A stretch of 64,000 nucleotides of DNA from Anastatus disparis (GCA_017163975.1 JAFFSR010000315.1:1077001-1141000), one strand, 5' to 3'. Positions 22,535 through 35,541 are shown, numbered from the stretch's first letter. Numbers and translations are program-made. Notes: generated by a model from the sequence alone, not told the origin.

Positions 22535-25423
22535 CTGTGATTTAAAAAAACTATGTATATACTATCAGAATATCAGAGGTGTAAAAAGTAAATTTAAATT
22601 AGATCAATTATGTTTCAATATAACAACAGCCACTGTTAATTATGATGTCATCGCCTTATTTGAAACTTGGCTTGACCAAACTGTTGATAATCAGCTACTT
22701 CATCTTGATAACCATATAATTTTTAGATGCGACCGTAACCATGCTTTTTCTGGCAAAAATAGAGGAGGTGGTGTTGTTTTGCTGGTTAATAAACTTCTTA
22801 CTTCTAACCTCCTTCATCGCAATGATAAAGGTTATGAACAACTTTGTGTGTCTATAACAAGTGGAACTAGACGATTTCTCATTAGCCTATCATACTTTGC
22901 ACCTATTTCTAATAATATTTATTTTGACGAGCATAATAGAATTATTGAGAATATTTAAAAAGTGATAAATTTACTGATATATGTATTCTTGGTGATTTTA
23001 ATTTTCCAGGATATACATGGATGTTTGATGATACTGAAGATCTTATTTACTTATCTGGTCATAATGATTCATTAATGAAGAGAGATATAGCTAAGAACCT
23101 ATGTTCTTTCGCTAACATGTTTCATACTAAGCAATTAAATACATATAAAAATAAGTCTGGTAATACCTTAGATCTCATATTTGTGTCATCTGACAATAGT
23201 ACATGTACTCTCGCTAGTGACCCACTATCAAAGATTGATGGATTCCATGGTGCTAGTGAATTATATATACCAGTACAAAACGTCAACAATCTTCAATGTG
23301 AACTTTATAAATATAACTACAATAAAACTAACTTAGATTTAGTAAATGATGATCTGTCAAAAATTAATTGGAATGCTTTAGCCACAGACATACCTGATCT
23401 AAACGACTTTATTAATAATTTTTATTGCACTATTAATAATGTTATAAAGAAACATACACCAACAATGAAGTTTACATCTAATTACAATTGTTTTTATCCT
23501 AAATGGTTCTCACAAGATCTTATTAATGCCATTAAATATAAGAAGATTCTTCATAAAAGAATGAAACTATGCCCCACTAAGAATATTGATTTAATTACTG
23601 AATATAAAAGGTGGAGAGCTATTTGTAAAAGATTAGTTAGACTTAATTATAGAAGTTATACAAGAAGTATTGAAGATGAATTATGTAATAATCCAAGAAA
23701 TTTTTGGAAATCAGTTGGTTGCTCTAATAAAAAAGAAATTCCTGCAGAAATGACATATGAGGGCAAGTCCTTTGTTGATGGACCGAGTATTGCTAATGCT
23801 TTTGCTACGCACTTCGGAAAAGTATATGAAAATTCTAACCTAGATAGTGCCTCTGATATTGGAGTGACTGATAGATTATTAAATTGTGTGCAATTCACTG
23901 AAGATGATATCAAAATAGCTATTAAAAATATTAAAGTTGATTGCTCTGCTGGTCCAGATTTAGTTAACCCTAAGTTCGTTAAACATTGTTGCTCTGCGAT
24001 ATCAGTTCCACTTTTGCATATAATTAACCTCTCTTTGAGAAAAGGCATTTATCCTGATGCATGGAAGGAATCCTATATTATTCCTGTTTATAAAGCAGGA
24101 AACATATCTGATGTGGGTAATTATAGGCCAATCTCAATCATTAACGTCTTTGCCAAAATATTTGACAATGTTATTTACAATGTGATATATAACCATTTGC
24201 AAGAATTTATTATTGAACAGCAACATGGCAGCATTAAAGGCAGATCGGTTATCACCAACCTTGCATTCTTTAACTATGACACCTCTTCGGCTCTGAATAA
24301 CAAAGCATATGTTCAGACTATATACACTGATTTAACCAAAGCTCTTGATAAAGTTAATCATGAGTTGCTTCTTCATAAATTGGATAAATACGGTGTACGT
24401 GGAAAGGTGGTTGATTGGTTTAGGTCATACCTTCTTGATAGGAAGCAAATTGTTAAAATTAGCTCTCTCAAGTCAATTATTATTGAAATGCTCTCTGGTG
24501 TTCCACAGGGCTCTAAATTATTTTCCCTTTTATTTATTATTTTTATTAATGATATCACAACTGTGATACAATCTTCTAAGGTACTACTTTACGTTGATGA
24601 TATGAAGATTTATTCTAAAGTATTGAATACTGAAGACTTATTAAAATTACAAAGTGATCTCAATAGGATTAAAGAATGGATGACTAGAAATGGTCTAAAA
24701 TTTAATGTTAGTAAATGTAAAGCCTTGGCTTTCTCTATCTCTAAGATATACGACTGTGATTTTTATTTGAGTGGAACAAAACTTGATAATGTTAAATCTA
24801 TTAAGGATCTTGGAGTTACATTTCAGAGTAATTTATCATTTGACATACATATTGAAACAGTCATTAATAAGGCTAAAAGGATGCTATTTTTAATTAAAAG
24901 AAAATGCATTGATTTTACTAATCCTAAAACATGCATTACACTCTATAATATGCATGTTAAATCAATTCTTATGTATGGATCAATTATATGGACGCCGTCT
25001 AAACAAGGACAATTCTATGATTTGGAAAAAGTTCAAAACAGTTTCCTACGTTTTTTATTTTTCAAAATTGGCAATGGAATGAAACGATTTGACCATAATT
25101 ATACTGTTATTAGAGAAAGCACTGGACTATCATCATTGGAAAATTCAAGAATACATGCTGACTTATTATTTTTATATAAACTAATTAATAGTCACATTAA
25201 TTGCGATTTGCTATTAAATAATCTTAACTTCTATAAGCCATTAGTGAATGTGAGAAATACTAATAAAATTATTTTTTATATTAATATACTTAATTTGTCA
25301 GTTAATAAATTCTTTATATTGAATAGACTATGTGGCTTAGCAAACAACTACTCACAATTTTGTAATTTTGAAAGTAATTCCATTTCCTTGTTTGAAAGTA
25401 ATATAAAATCTATAGTTTACTAA
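22535..25423 (+). pseudogene. LINE ORF2: APE endonuclease and reverse transcriptase
   Basis: The endonuclease runs from about 22,540 (YYQNIRG, then ALFETWLD and GGVVLLV) and changes frame near 22,955 before ILGDFNFPGYTW. From 23,021 an 800-codon frame is open. Its RT contains NYRPISIINVFAKIFD (about 24,118), TDLTKALDKVNHELL (about 24,325), GVPQGSKLFSLLF (about 24,497) and the catalytic YVDDMKIY (about 24,592), then a thumb and C-terminal region to 25,423. ORF2p nicks the target and copies the RNA onto it. Apart from the single shift in the endonuclease it looks intact, so the insertion is fairly young. CR1/Jockey-group placement rests on domain order and motifs only. Confidence 0.85.
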
Positions 25424-25605
25424 GAAATTTATTTATTTGTTTTTCTCTTTACATTATAAGTTGTAAAAATATTACATTGTATTTAATATTGTATGCGATG
25501 TACTATGTGCACACTAAATATGTATAACTATTTAAAAGGGATTTACTTCCATTAATAAAATAAAATAAAAATAAATAAATAAAAATATAAATAAAAAAAT
25601 TATTT

Positions 25606-26030
25606 TTTTAATTTATTTGTTATAAAAAAACATTTTTTAAAAATGTGAGTGGAAATAGGCCTCCTGGGGAAACCACTAAAAAAAACGCGCCTACGTATAT
25701 ACCTCGGTACTTAAAAATACTAGGTGGTGTGGAAAATATACAAATATATTTATAATACAAACTTTATAAATTTAATAATTTAGATAAAAAAAAAACGAAA
25801 TTTAATCAATGCTATGGACATTTATAAGATATAAGTATTTATGAAAATTGGTTTTATATAAACAATAAAAACTTTTAGTATACAACATCATATAAATAAG
25901 GAAAACAAAAATAGGTTTGTAATAAATATTTAAATATATTTTTGAGTATAACTTAATATATTTTAATAATTATATTTTTTACAGTTAATAAAAATAAAAA
26001 AAAAGATAATGTAACTTAAATAACAAATAG
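25606..26030. other. Non-coding tail of the Helitron
   Basis: AT-rich with a short GC-richer patch at 25,650-25,740. No gene recognised. Confidence 0.5.
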
Positions 26031-26071
26031 GGGGTTGGCGAGCGGAGCGAGCAGGGGGTACCCCCCCCTAG
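26031..26071 (+). mobile_element. Helitron 3' terminus
   Basis: GGGGTTGGCGAGCGGAGCGA is followed by the hairpin AGGGGGTACCCCCCC and CTAG before T. It is homologous to 5,651-5,691 and on the same strand as the helicase at 18,250, so it probably closes that Helitron. Confidence 0.65.
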
Positions 26072-26098
26072 TACATATATATTTAAATATATATATAT

Positions 26099-26816
26099 AC
26101 ACTGCCGCCGAGCTACTTTTGCCCTCCTTTGTCTAAAATGGACTTATCTAAAAAGTTTTATAACTCTGGAAAAAATGGTCGTAGCCTAAAAATTCCAATT
26201 GTATTCGAAAGATTATTGGAAATTCTTTCAAAAAATATTAATTTAATAAAAAAAAAACATTTTGTTCGTATCTCTTATTCTTGGTTAAAAAGAAATTTTT
26301 TTAACTTTGTTTTGACTTTGATAAATAGTGTTAAATTTTAGTACAACATGCAATGTCGAACGTCTTGATTCGACCTTTGAAACTGGAGTTCTAAGATTTT
26401 ATATTGAAAATAAGGCTTTTTTTCGATGTATGAATATCTCTGAATTTAAGAGGAATAGAAAAATTTGTCAGAAAGAAAAAATGTTCCTTTTTGGTCGAAT
26501 AATAATAATATATAATAAAAATTCATTTATGAAAAAAAAAATTATTTGCCTCTTTTACCCACGTTGTTTAATATTTTAAAGATATTAAAATCTCATTACA
26601 ATTTTCTATTTGTACTAAAATTAAACACTATTTTAAAAAATCAAAACAAAGATAAAAAAAATTTCTTTTCAAACAAGAATGAGAGATACGAAAAAGATGT
26701 TTTAATGATATCAAACCAATGGTTTTTGAAAGAATTTCCAATAATCTTACCAGAGTTATAAAACTTTTTAGATAAGTCGATTTTAGACGAAGGGATGCAA
26801 AAGTAGCTCAGCGGCA

Positions 26817-26820
<4 letters not shown>
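26099..26820. mobile_element. 722-bp fold-back MITE in TA-rich DNA
   Basis: The ends are ACACTGCCGCYGAGCTACTTTTG and its complement. The arms, about 330 bp each, mirror one another through AAAGTTTTATAACTCTGG and TTATTGGAAATTCTTTC. Both sides are (TA)n, compatible with a TA target site. The frames inside are not genes. Confidence 0.8.
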
Positions 26821-26877
<57 letters not shown>

Positions 26878-26888
26878 TATATATATAC
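26821..26888. repeat. (TA)n microsatellite
   Basis: About 50 bp of pure TA repeats between the fold-back and the Gypsy LTR. Confidence 0.95.
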
Positions 26889-27742
26889 TGTAACATGGCA
26901 GATTGGCCATATTACTTAAGAGTATATTAGTAGCGTATATAGACGACAGAAGGGAGCATCTAACTACAGGCAAGACGGAAAGCAGACTACGTGAGTCAAA
27001 TGTTTAAAGCATTACCCGAAATCTTTGGCACACACGTGCAAATCTCTAAGGCACGTATAATGTGCACTGATATAGCTAGCGAGCAGCTTGACTCGAGGAG
27101 CTGAGCTTGGGTCCGTTTAGGATCGTTTGTCTCTCTCTTGCGGCGCGCGCAGCGTACAGCAAGAGAAACGAAGCCGAGCAGAGGCAAGAAGGAATGCCAT
27201 TGAATTATTCCTTCTGTCGCCGGCGTCCGATAAAGAACGTTTCGACTTGTGATATTGCGTAATACTTTTCTGGTTGTGTGTAACAATTATCGTAGTTATT
27301 GTGAGCGAGAATAGCCAAATTCACTATTCTTTAAGTTATTTTATTGTGCTTAAAATCGTTGCGAGTGAACGATTGCTAAATAGAAATAATATAATTTCTT
27401 TCTGTCTTTTACGACGTGTGTGCCGGGCGATCGCGTGCACGTTCTATTGCATATCTTGCCTTCGTGCTTTTCTAATTCTTTCTTTTCTTGTGTGTTTATT
27501 GCTCATGTCCCTTTTAGCTTACATTTTTGTTAATATCTGCTTTCCGTCGTGCCGATAGTTATTTAATTAGTGCAAGCGGCGTCGCGTACGCTATACGCGG
27601 CTGACGTCCATTTTGAGCGAGCGTACGATTACTGTACAAATTTCTTAGATAAAGTTTCTCTTTTTTTCTTGTTACTTAATTAATTACAGCTTATATATTT
27701 TTATAAATTCAGTGCAACCTCCTGATCCCCAGGGTTGTCACA
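26889..27742 (+). repeat. 5' LTR of plus-strand Gypsy element
   Basis: It begins TGTAACATGGCAG and ends GGTTGTCACA, the TG...CA borders of an LTR, 480 bp upstream of the gag ATG. It is GC-richer than its surroundings. The matching 3' LTR is absent because the element is cut at about 32,190, so the ends are inferred from the border motifs and not from an LTR pair. Confidence 0.6.
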
Positions 27743-28224
27743 ACTGACGCAACCAATGTTGGTCCGAAAAAATTCCGGTGAAATTTTTGTTGAAAATCAC
27801 GGGATTAAAAATAATAGAGAAATCTTTTGTGCTTAAAATGAAATAGAAAAAACGGTGCTTAAAAATTAAAAAGAATAAAAAAACTACGTAAATGAAGAGA
27901 AGAACTGTGATTAACATTAAAAAGAGTAAAAAATTTGTGCTTAAAATTAAATAGAAAAAGAAACTGTGCTGTGAAAAAAAAACTGTGCTTTAAGTGAAAG
28001 ACAATTGGCTATGCTGTATGAGTAAATTAAAAAATTCTGCAACTCAAGTTGCATGGCGCTCGAAAACTTCGTCCATTGTTATAAACCTTTGTAAAACAGG
28101 TAAATAAGTATTTCCTTGTTTTCACCTCGCGCACTCACTTTAACAAGTCAAAATAAACAAGCAATGGGTTTATGCGTTAACCCCTAGCAAACTCGTAGAA
28201 AATTTAAGAGAAGCTCGGTTAAGC
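27743..28224 (+). other. Gypsy primer-binding/leader region
   Basis: An untranslated stretch between LTR and gag with purine-rich repeats (AAAACTGTGCTTAAAATTAAA-like). The primer-binding site should lie just after 27,742, but I could not assign the tRNA. Confidence 0.4.
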
Positions 28225-29220
28225 ATGGCCGGTACTATCGTAGAACAACGTGCTTTATTCTTAAAATATGTCAAAAATCATCCGGATTTATTCGCAAACA
28301 TGCCCGAAGATCTGCCCGATTATAATGAAGAAAACGATAAGATACGAGATCAATTATGGCTCGCTCAAACAACCGGCGCTTTCAACACGAGACTTACCGA
28401 CGCGTCTTCGATGAATGCGAATCCACCAACACATCGCGACGAAAACCCATTCGCCAACCCGCCAGTCATCGTTTACATTCTGAACGACACCGCTAGCACC
28501 GTAGATCAGATGCGGAAATGGAATTGCCACTTCGAGGGTCGAGATGTATACTCCTCCTTAGAGAGAATTCAAGATTTAAGAACCGCGTATGAAATATCCG
28601 ACGCAAAATTCTTACAAGGCTTTCTGGAATTTCTGCGCGGCAACGCACAATTATGGTTTCGAAATTATTCCGCTCAAATCGACTCTTTTCAACAGTTAGC
28701 CACCTGCTTAAAAGATTATTACTTATTGCCCAGTGAACTTCGAAACCTTGATCGTTTAATAATAGACCGGAAACAAGGCGAAAACGAGGACATCCGTAAA
28801 TATGTAACTTCTCTTGCCACTTTAATGCGACGACGCGGTAATATAACGGCAGAACAACAACTAGAAAATATCTACAGCAATATGACACCCGTGTTACGCC
28901 TCCATATACGTAGATCAGATTTCACATCCATCGAACAGCTAATCCAACGCGTCGAAGAAATCGAGGAAGTTAAAATCCAAATGAAGGACACGCGGCTACC
29001 CGTTAGACCAGAGCGCTCAAATACCGCAGCGTTTAACACCCAAGAGTACTCGCGCTCACTAAACTGCTGGAAAGTAAAGGTAAGGGTCACGATCGGTTTC
29101 ATTGTAAGAATACCGGAAAAATCTTCTGTTCGTTTTGCGATAAGGGCGGTATAATGACTAAAAACTGTCGCTGCGAGGGTGCGGAAAACTCAAGGCGGGT
29201 CGGCCGGAGTTAGGCAACCG
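28225..29220 (+). pseudogene. gag: Gypsy gag (capsid-nucleocapsid), frameshifted
   Basis: The ATG at 28,225 opens 309 codons. The central part (about residues 95-220) has a retrotransposon capsid-like pattern: WNCHFEGRDVYSS, FLEFLRGNAQLWFRNY, IIDRKQGENEDIRKYV. The nucleocapsid follows: CW at the end of the open frame and the rest of two zinc knuckles (GHDRFHC, CSFC...NCRC) in the next frame, so a shift near 29,070 breaks the first knuckle. Gag builds the particle and packages RNA. Codon use is less AT-biased than in the surrounding DNA. Confidence 0.8.
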
Positions 29221-29254
29221 ACCGACTCCAGCGTCCCGTCATCCACACCAAGTC

Positions 29255-29515
29255 GAGGAAAACCGTTGCTTCATCCACTCCCGGATAGGTGAAAAAACGC
29301 TGGAAGCTTTAGTAGATCCAGGCTCAATAACTTCTTTCACGACGCTAGAAGTCATTAACCACTGTTTACAATCCGTTTGGACCAGTAAAGAAGAACACCG
29401 GATCATTGGTTTGGCTAACGGATCCGAAACTTATTCGAATCAATCCATTTCCGGGTCTTTTTTTCATAAAAACCGCCGTTTCAGATATAGTTTCTTAATA
29501 TTAAGTAACTAAAGA
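29255..29515 (+). pseudogene. Gypsy protease remnant
   Basis: A retropepsin-like stretch contains ALVDPGSITSF, with DPG where active enzymes have DTG or DSG, then RIIGLANGS. A stop separates it from the reverse-transcriptase frame that starts near 29,516. It lies between gag and RT as expected. The altered active site and stops make it inactive. Confidence 0.6.
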
Positions 29516-30815
29516 ATGGACCTGCTAAATAAACTCGGGATTAAAATCTCGCTACAAGGACAAGTAATAAAACCTGCTCGCAGCCCTGCTGGTATGCAAT
29601 GCGGGCAAATGTGCTTAACAAACCCGACAGCCGGTTTACACTCTTTTTCTCCAGACAAAGAAGCACGGTTAAAAGAATTTCTAGAAGTAGAATTAGCTAA
29701 ATTTTATGACGTCGGCGGTCGAACTCCACTAATTGAACACGAAATCAAGCTGCTGAATCCTACGCCGATCAAACAGCGATATTGACCGCGAAAACCCAGC
29801 ACACGAGCAATCATAAATCAAGAGGTCGATAAGATGCTCGCAGAAGGCGTCATAAGACCATGGCATAGCCCTTCGAGCTCACCGGTAGTCCTCGTGAAGA
29901 AAAAGGAGGAAAAACCGCGTTTTTGTATCGATTTCCGCAGATTATACTCAGTTAGTAAAAAGAATGCATATCCTCTGCCGCAAATTAACGCGATTCTAGA
30001 CCGATTACGCGACGCTAAATATTTGTCAACGATAGACCTTAAAAACAGATATTGGCAAGTACCGTTAACATTTTAAAATTGCGCCATCACTGCATTTACA
30101 GTGGCTGGCGAAGGCCTCTTCGAGTTTACAGTTATGCCTTTTGGCCTGCACTCAGCAACTGCAACTTTTCAGCGATTATTAGATCGCGTAATCACTCCAG
30201 AGTTGGCACCTAACGCGTTCGCGTATCTAGATGACATCATAGTCATTTCTTCTTCTCTAGACAAACATCTGTGAGACCTAAATGCCGTGTTTTTCAGACT
30301 ACGTCAAGCAACTTTAGGGCCGAATCCTGACAAATGCGTTTTTGCTCGTAACTTATGTTTTGACTTGAAGTCTTAAATATCTCGGTCCCGTGATAAATGA
30401 AAGTGGTTTACACACCGATCCAGATAAAATCACTCCTTTAGCTGATCTATCACCGCTTAAAAATGTAAAAGAATTACGCCGATTTTTAGGTTTACTATCA
30501 TGGTACCGTCGGTTCGTAAAAGACGCTTCTCGTATAGCCGCACCATTGAACTTGCTACTACGTAAACAAGTCAAATGGAAATGGGGCGTGCCCAACAAAA
30601 AACTTTCAATCATATCAAAGTCTAACTAACTTCCGCGCCGATTCTCACTTATCCTAATTGGACTAAAACCTTCTCTTTACAAACCGACGCAAGTCTCGAA
30701 GGACTTGGAGTCGTGCTCACCCAGGAGATCGAGAATAAAGAACACGTAATAGCCTATGCTAGTTGTTCTTTAACTAGAATTAGAATGCCTCGCAGTTAAA
30801 TGGGAAATTTGGAAG
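29516..30815 (+). pseudogene. pol: Gypsy reverse transcriptase and start of RNase H, broken
   Basis: Pieces in order: an N-terminal linker (29,516-29,785); FCIDFRRL and STIDLKNRYWQVPL (to 30,076); FTVMPFGLHSA and the catalytic AYLDDIIV (about 30,220); then ELRRFLGLLSWYRRF and the start of RNase H (LQTDASLEGLG, about 30,680). At least four stops or shifts fall at about 29,785, 30,075, 30,272 and 30,375, with more near 30,628 and 30,775. This would copy the element RNA to DNA; it is inactive here. Confidence 0.85.
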
Positions 30816-32190
30816 ATGCGGGACTATCTAGAAGGGTATCATTTTATCGTTATCACCGACCACCAGTCGTTAAAATGGTTAGAAAAAATACATAACCCTT
30901 CCGGTCGTTTAGCCCGTTGGGCATTGGAATTAGGCCAGTGGGATTACGAGCTCCAATATAGGCGTGGCGCGGAGAATACAATCGCCGACCTCCTGTCCAG
31001 ACAACCGGCTGACACATGTGCAACCGCTCCTATACAAAACGCATGTACGTGGTATGACGACCTTTTGTTAAATGTCCAACGAAACCCGCAAAATCACCTG
31101 GATTTTTGCATAAAAGACGGTCATCTTTTTCACCACCGTATTCACGATCTCAACTTAAATTACCTAGACACGGGACCGGAATGGATAATGTGCGTACCTT
31201 CGTATCTAAGAGAAAGAGTACTGCACGAAGTACGCGACGACGTCACCGCCGGTCACCTAGGCATTTTTAAGACGCTTGCTCGTCTCTCTCAACGTTATTA
31301 TTGGCCTAGAATGCTTACGGATAGCGCGTCATACGTAAAAAAATGCCAGAGTTGCCAAAAGCACAAAGTGTTGCAGAAAAAGCCACCCCGTTTAATGCAT
31401 GTCACGCCGGTAAACGCACGATGGGAAATGGTCTCGATTGACTTAGTAGGCCCGTTACCTAGGTCCAAGAACCAAAACACTCTCTTGCTCGTAATGCAAG
31501 ACCGTTTCTCGAAATGGGTTGAACTTCACCCTTTACGTAGAGCCACGGCCAAAACGGTGATAAAAGCCCTAAAAGAGCAAGTCATTTTTCGACACGATTG
31601 CCCCGCCACGGTCGTTAGCGACAACGACGTTCAATTCAAAAGCCACGGAATGGCCACCTTTTTAAGTCAATGCGGTATTAAACCCCGTTTTACTCCGAAT
31701 TATACACCGCAATGCAATCCTGTCGAACGTGCAAATCGCGTCATTAAAACTATGATACGGCAATACATCGGCAATCGACACAATGACTGGGACAAAAAGC
31801 TAGCCGAATTAGCTTTCGCTTATAATACGGCCCACAGCGAATCCAAAGGCTTAACTCCCGCCTACTTAAATACCGGTAGGGAATTTATAGCCCCCGGGGC
31901 AATAAACCAGAACCACGAAAAGAACAACACCCTGAAAGAGATTAATAAATTAAAAGATGCGCTAGAACTCGCGAAAAACAATCTCGCTCAGAGTTTGAAC
32001 AAACAAAGCCGTTATTATAATCTCCGTAGAAGGAACTGGAAGCCGAGTCAAAATGATTCTGTTTTAAAAAGTCACTACATGTTGTCAAATAAAGCTGCCG
32101 ATAAAGCCGCGAAACTATCAGAACAATACGTGGGTCCGTTTAAAATAATAAAAATTACGTCACCAGTAATCTACGATCTTAAAGCACATT
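30816..32190 (+). pseudogene. pol: Gypsy RNase H end and integrase, largely open
   Basis: The frame is open for 473 codons. It starts in RNase H (VITDHQSLKW, then NTIADLLSRQP, about residues 11-65) and continues with the integrase: zinc-binding HEVRD...GHLG...CQSCQK (about 145-190), catalytic core with SIDLVGPLP, VVSDNDVQF and NPVERANR (the three acidic positions, about 215-310), and the C-terminal VGPFKIIK. The sequence then runs into the foreign repeat at about 32,190 and the last 15 or so codons are not pol. Integrase joins the cDNA to the host genome. Confidence 0.85.
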
Positions 32191-33055
32191 TTATTATAGA
32201 CTTTTCAATTGTTGTCAGGTCGACCTCTCAAAATTAAAAAGTTCCAGAGAAAGCCTCTAATATATTACAATGTTAACATCTAAATAATTTTTTTAACAAT
32301 TTCAAAGTAATTACTTTCTGTTTAAATACAAATACCTACACGAATATATATGATCAAATATGTATTTATGTAAAGTGATTGTCAACAATTGATTCAATTA
32401 TTTTTTTATATATTAATTATAAATAGTTTTGTTTATTTTGATTAAAAAATTTTAAAAATACATCATCCGTTGTGAATGATATCAGTTTCCACATAATTCA
32501 ATTTATTCGTATTACGTTTTAATATTATAATATTGAACAATTAAATTGTAATTAGAGTGGTCGTAGGTGTGTGCGTGTGTGTGTGTGCGTGTGTAAGTGT
32601 CGGTGTTAAAGAACGATCATGATATGTGTAGGTGTGTTATGCGTGTAGTGTTTTGTCAGCCAATATGCGTAATTATACGAATTGGTGTATGTTTATGATA
32701 TGGTGTTTTTGGGTATTGATATAAATTTGTGTATTTGTGTATTTGTGCTGTGGGCGCATACGATCATTTATTTATAGGTGTGGGAGTGTGTGTGTATGTG
32801 TGTGTATGAGTATGTAAGTATGAGCGCAGACGTGTATATGTATGTTCGTGTCAGCTAAAAAGTGAGTTGTACTGTATTATTATCACGTATGTGTGTTTCC
32901 ATGTATTGATGTGTTTGCGGGTATCCGTAAGTATATGTTCATCGCAGTAAAGAAGTTTATGTTTGTAAATTGCGTAAAAGTTCGTATGTGTGTTTGTGCG
33001 TGTGAGTGTATGTGTGTGTGTATGTTCGCTTTGAGGTTTGTTATTGAACAGGTTA
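32190..33055 (-). repeat. Dispersed repeat family C, copy 2 (GT-rich)
   Basis: It starts abruptly inside Gypsy integrase sequence with TTGTTGTCAGGTCGACCTC. It shares GTCAGCTAAAAAGTGAGTT and the GT-rich landmarks with 6,040-6,480 in the opposite orientation. The element or a rearrangement removed the Gypsy 3' end. Confidence 0.65.
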
Positions 33056-33073
33056 ACCTGTTCAATAACAAAC
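33036..33073. repeat. Perfect 38-bp palindrome
   Basis: GTTTGTTATTGAACAGGTT is followed directly by its own reverse complement, with no spacer, at the right edge of repeat C. Confidence 0.9.
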
Positions 33074-33121
33074 TTACATTAAAAATAACAAGATTTTTAT
33101 ACTCTAAAATTATTCGAAACA

Positions 33122-34064
33122 AATTGATATATATGGGACATTTCACGCCAACTGAGAGAGCAAAAAAATAAAAATTGCTGAAACTCTAAGAATATACTCT
33201 TTCTATTACCTAAAATATGTGAAAAAAATTTCAATAATTTAGATTGAGAAGATCAAAAGCCATAGATCCTTAAAATTTAAAAATTTTTCAAACTTTTTGG
33301 AAAAGTCCCAACTTTATGATTTTTTTTTTAAATCCTGATGTTTTAGAGAAAAATTCATAAGAATACTACTTGTTGTAAATGAAGAGGAGAGTAAGCATGA
33401 TTTTTACAGGCCTGAATTTTGAAGTTTTCTATTGGTTCTTATATGTTCTATTTGGTACTTGAAATTACTCATTGTTTGCTTTTCCAGGGCTTATTTTCTT
33501 TTATTTTTTAGTAATTACAGTTTGAAATATATATTTTCATGTATGATTTATTTTTCATATTGAAAATAAATTATACATGAAGATCAATATTTCAAACTGT
33601 CATAACTCCTCATTGGTGGCTCTTTCTTACACAGTCAAAAATTCATTTTGAAGTTAATATCAAATAGAAGAAAATAAGCCCTCGAAAAGCAATTTCTAAA
33701 GAGAAAAACAATGAGTAATTTCAATTATCATGTAATACATGTAAGAACCAATAGAAAACTTTAATATTCATGTCTGTAAAAAATTACGCTGACTCCCCTC
33801 TTCATTCACAACAAGAATTTCTATTCTATGAATTTCTCTCAAAAACATCAGGATTTCCAGAAAAAAAATCATAAAGTTGGTTTTCCAAAAATTTTGGAAA
33901 ATTTTTAAATCTCAAGGATCTATAGCTCTTGATCCTTTCAATCTAGATCCTCAAATTTTTTTTTACATTTTTTGGGAAAGAAACAGAATACATTCTCAGA
34001 GTTTCAGCGATTTTTATTATTTTGATCTCTCAATTGTCGTGAAATGTCCTATATACATCAATTA
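33122..34064. mobile_element. 943-bp fold-back element
   Basis: The ends are AATTGATRTATATRGGACAT and the complement. The arms of about 460 bp match through GAAGAGGRGAGT, GGGCTTATTTTCTT and CAGTTTGAAATAT up to a short loop near 33,560. No ORF. Confidence 0.75.
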
Positions 34065-34369
34065 ATTATACTATTTTATCAATCGTTATTTTCAAATATT
34101 CAGACTGAAATTTATAGACCCAACTAAAGTAATGATTGTTACTTAAACCTCATTTCGTCTTCGTCTTTCTCACGATAAGAAAAAAGGACAGATGATACAA
34201 TCGTTAGTTGAGTTGGAATTATGAATTCAAGCCTCAATGTTTACTTTTTAAATTGATTTTATGGACTTTTGTGGTATGATACATAGCTATAAAACCTAGG
34301 TTTTCTAGCTATTTTGGATACGTTATACCATGGTCGCCTACTTAGGTACGGTAACTTGGGTAGTATGGC

Positions 34370-35325
34370 TGCAGGACACATTTTCGTAGATGATCGAGGT
34401 CCAGAGCTCTACCAAGGTTTTCTTATGTATTTCCACCTGATTACATACCTACTCCGATTACAAATATCGAGGGTGGAAATTCCCAAGCCTGGAAGGAAAC
34501 AAATTTCCATCAATTTTTGTTAACAAATCAAAAAATTGCAAAAGTTGTTGAAAAAAAAATTCTATCGTATTCTTTGATTAACTTTGAACAAAATCAGTTA
34601 TATAATTTTTTTCGTAAAACGTTCAATTTTATTGTCTAAAGTTGTCAAAGTTCAAGAAAATCAGCTTGTTACGATCGTGTATTACTCAATTGTTTATGCA
34701 TTATTTTTAACTTAACAAAGTTTAAGAAATTTTTCAAATATTGTACTTTGATTTTACTGAAAAAGTTTTTTTTATTTTAGCTGGTTAGTTTTTGAGTATA
34801 CAAGCCGCGAACATTGCGTATATTAGCAAGCAAAAATCCTTTCATTCCTGCACCAGCCAGGCCGTTAAGCTTGCTAAAAGCACTCAATGGTTGCAGCTTA
34901 CATACTTAAAAACTAGCTATCCACAATAATAACAAAATTTTGATGAAATTAAAGTACAATATTCGAAGAATTTTTCAAACTTTATCAAGTTAAAGATTAT
35001 GCATAAACAATTGAGCAATACGCGATCAAAATCCGTAAAAAACTGATTTTTTAAAACTTTGACAATTTTGTACAATGAAACCGAGCATCTTATGAAAAAA
35101 ATTGTGTAAAGGTTTTTGGTTCCAAATTGATTAAAGATCACGATGAAATTTTTTTTTCAATAACTTTGATACTTTTTTAACAAAAATTGTTAATGATTTT
35201 TTTTCCCCAAGCTTGCGAATTTCTACCCTCGATATTTGTAATTAGGGGGTCAAAATATATAAGAAAATTTTGGTAGAGCTCTGGACCTACGAAAACCTAT
35301 CCTGCGATATGAGATTTGTCTATTA
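34370..35325. mobile_element. Fold-back element with about 420-bp arms
   Basis: GGTCCAGAGCTCTACCAA and CAAATATCGAGGGT in the left arm are mirrored by TTGGTAGAGCTCTGGACC and ACCCTCGATATTTG in the right arm. The centre is near 34,845. The arms are more diverged than in other fold-backs of this window. Confidence 0.7.
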
Positions 35326-35479
35326 TTTTTTTATATATTTATTTTTCGAAAAAATTATTGAATGCTTGCAAAAAAGAGTGAAGCAGAACTATTATCTTCT
35401 AATTTTATCTTCCAATAAAAAATAAATTTATATTTAACTTTTAGAGGATAAAGGTGTTATCTTTAGAAACCACTTCAAG

Positions 35480-35541
35480 AACACAAATTATTTAATGTTT
35501 TTAGGTGAAATTTAAGGTTGAAAACATTAAATAGTTTGTGT
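35480..35541. repeat. Short imperfect hairpin
   Basis: ACACAAATTATTTAATGTTTT mirrors AAAACATTAAATAGTTTGTGT with a loop of about 20 nt. Confidence 0.6.

Larger units (their letters stand above)
21490..25605 (+). mobile_element. Non-LTR retrotransposon (CR1/Jockey group), near full length
   Basis: A 5' leader, ORF1 with a PHD-like finger, ORF2 with endonuclease and reverse transcriptase, and a 3' tail of (AAATA)-type repeats (about 25,555-25,600) follow in order on one strand. It lies between the zinc-finger gene and the 3' end of the Helitron, so it inserted into it. A target duplication could not be fixed in the AT-rich flanks. Confidence 0.8.

Noticed and set aside
26129..26761. Three frames of 70-83 codons
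   Set aside because: They lie entirely inside the arms of a fold-back MITE.
27274..27558. 94-codon frame with hydrophobic runs
   Set aside because: It lies within the Gypsy 5' LTR; no support as a gene.
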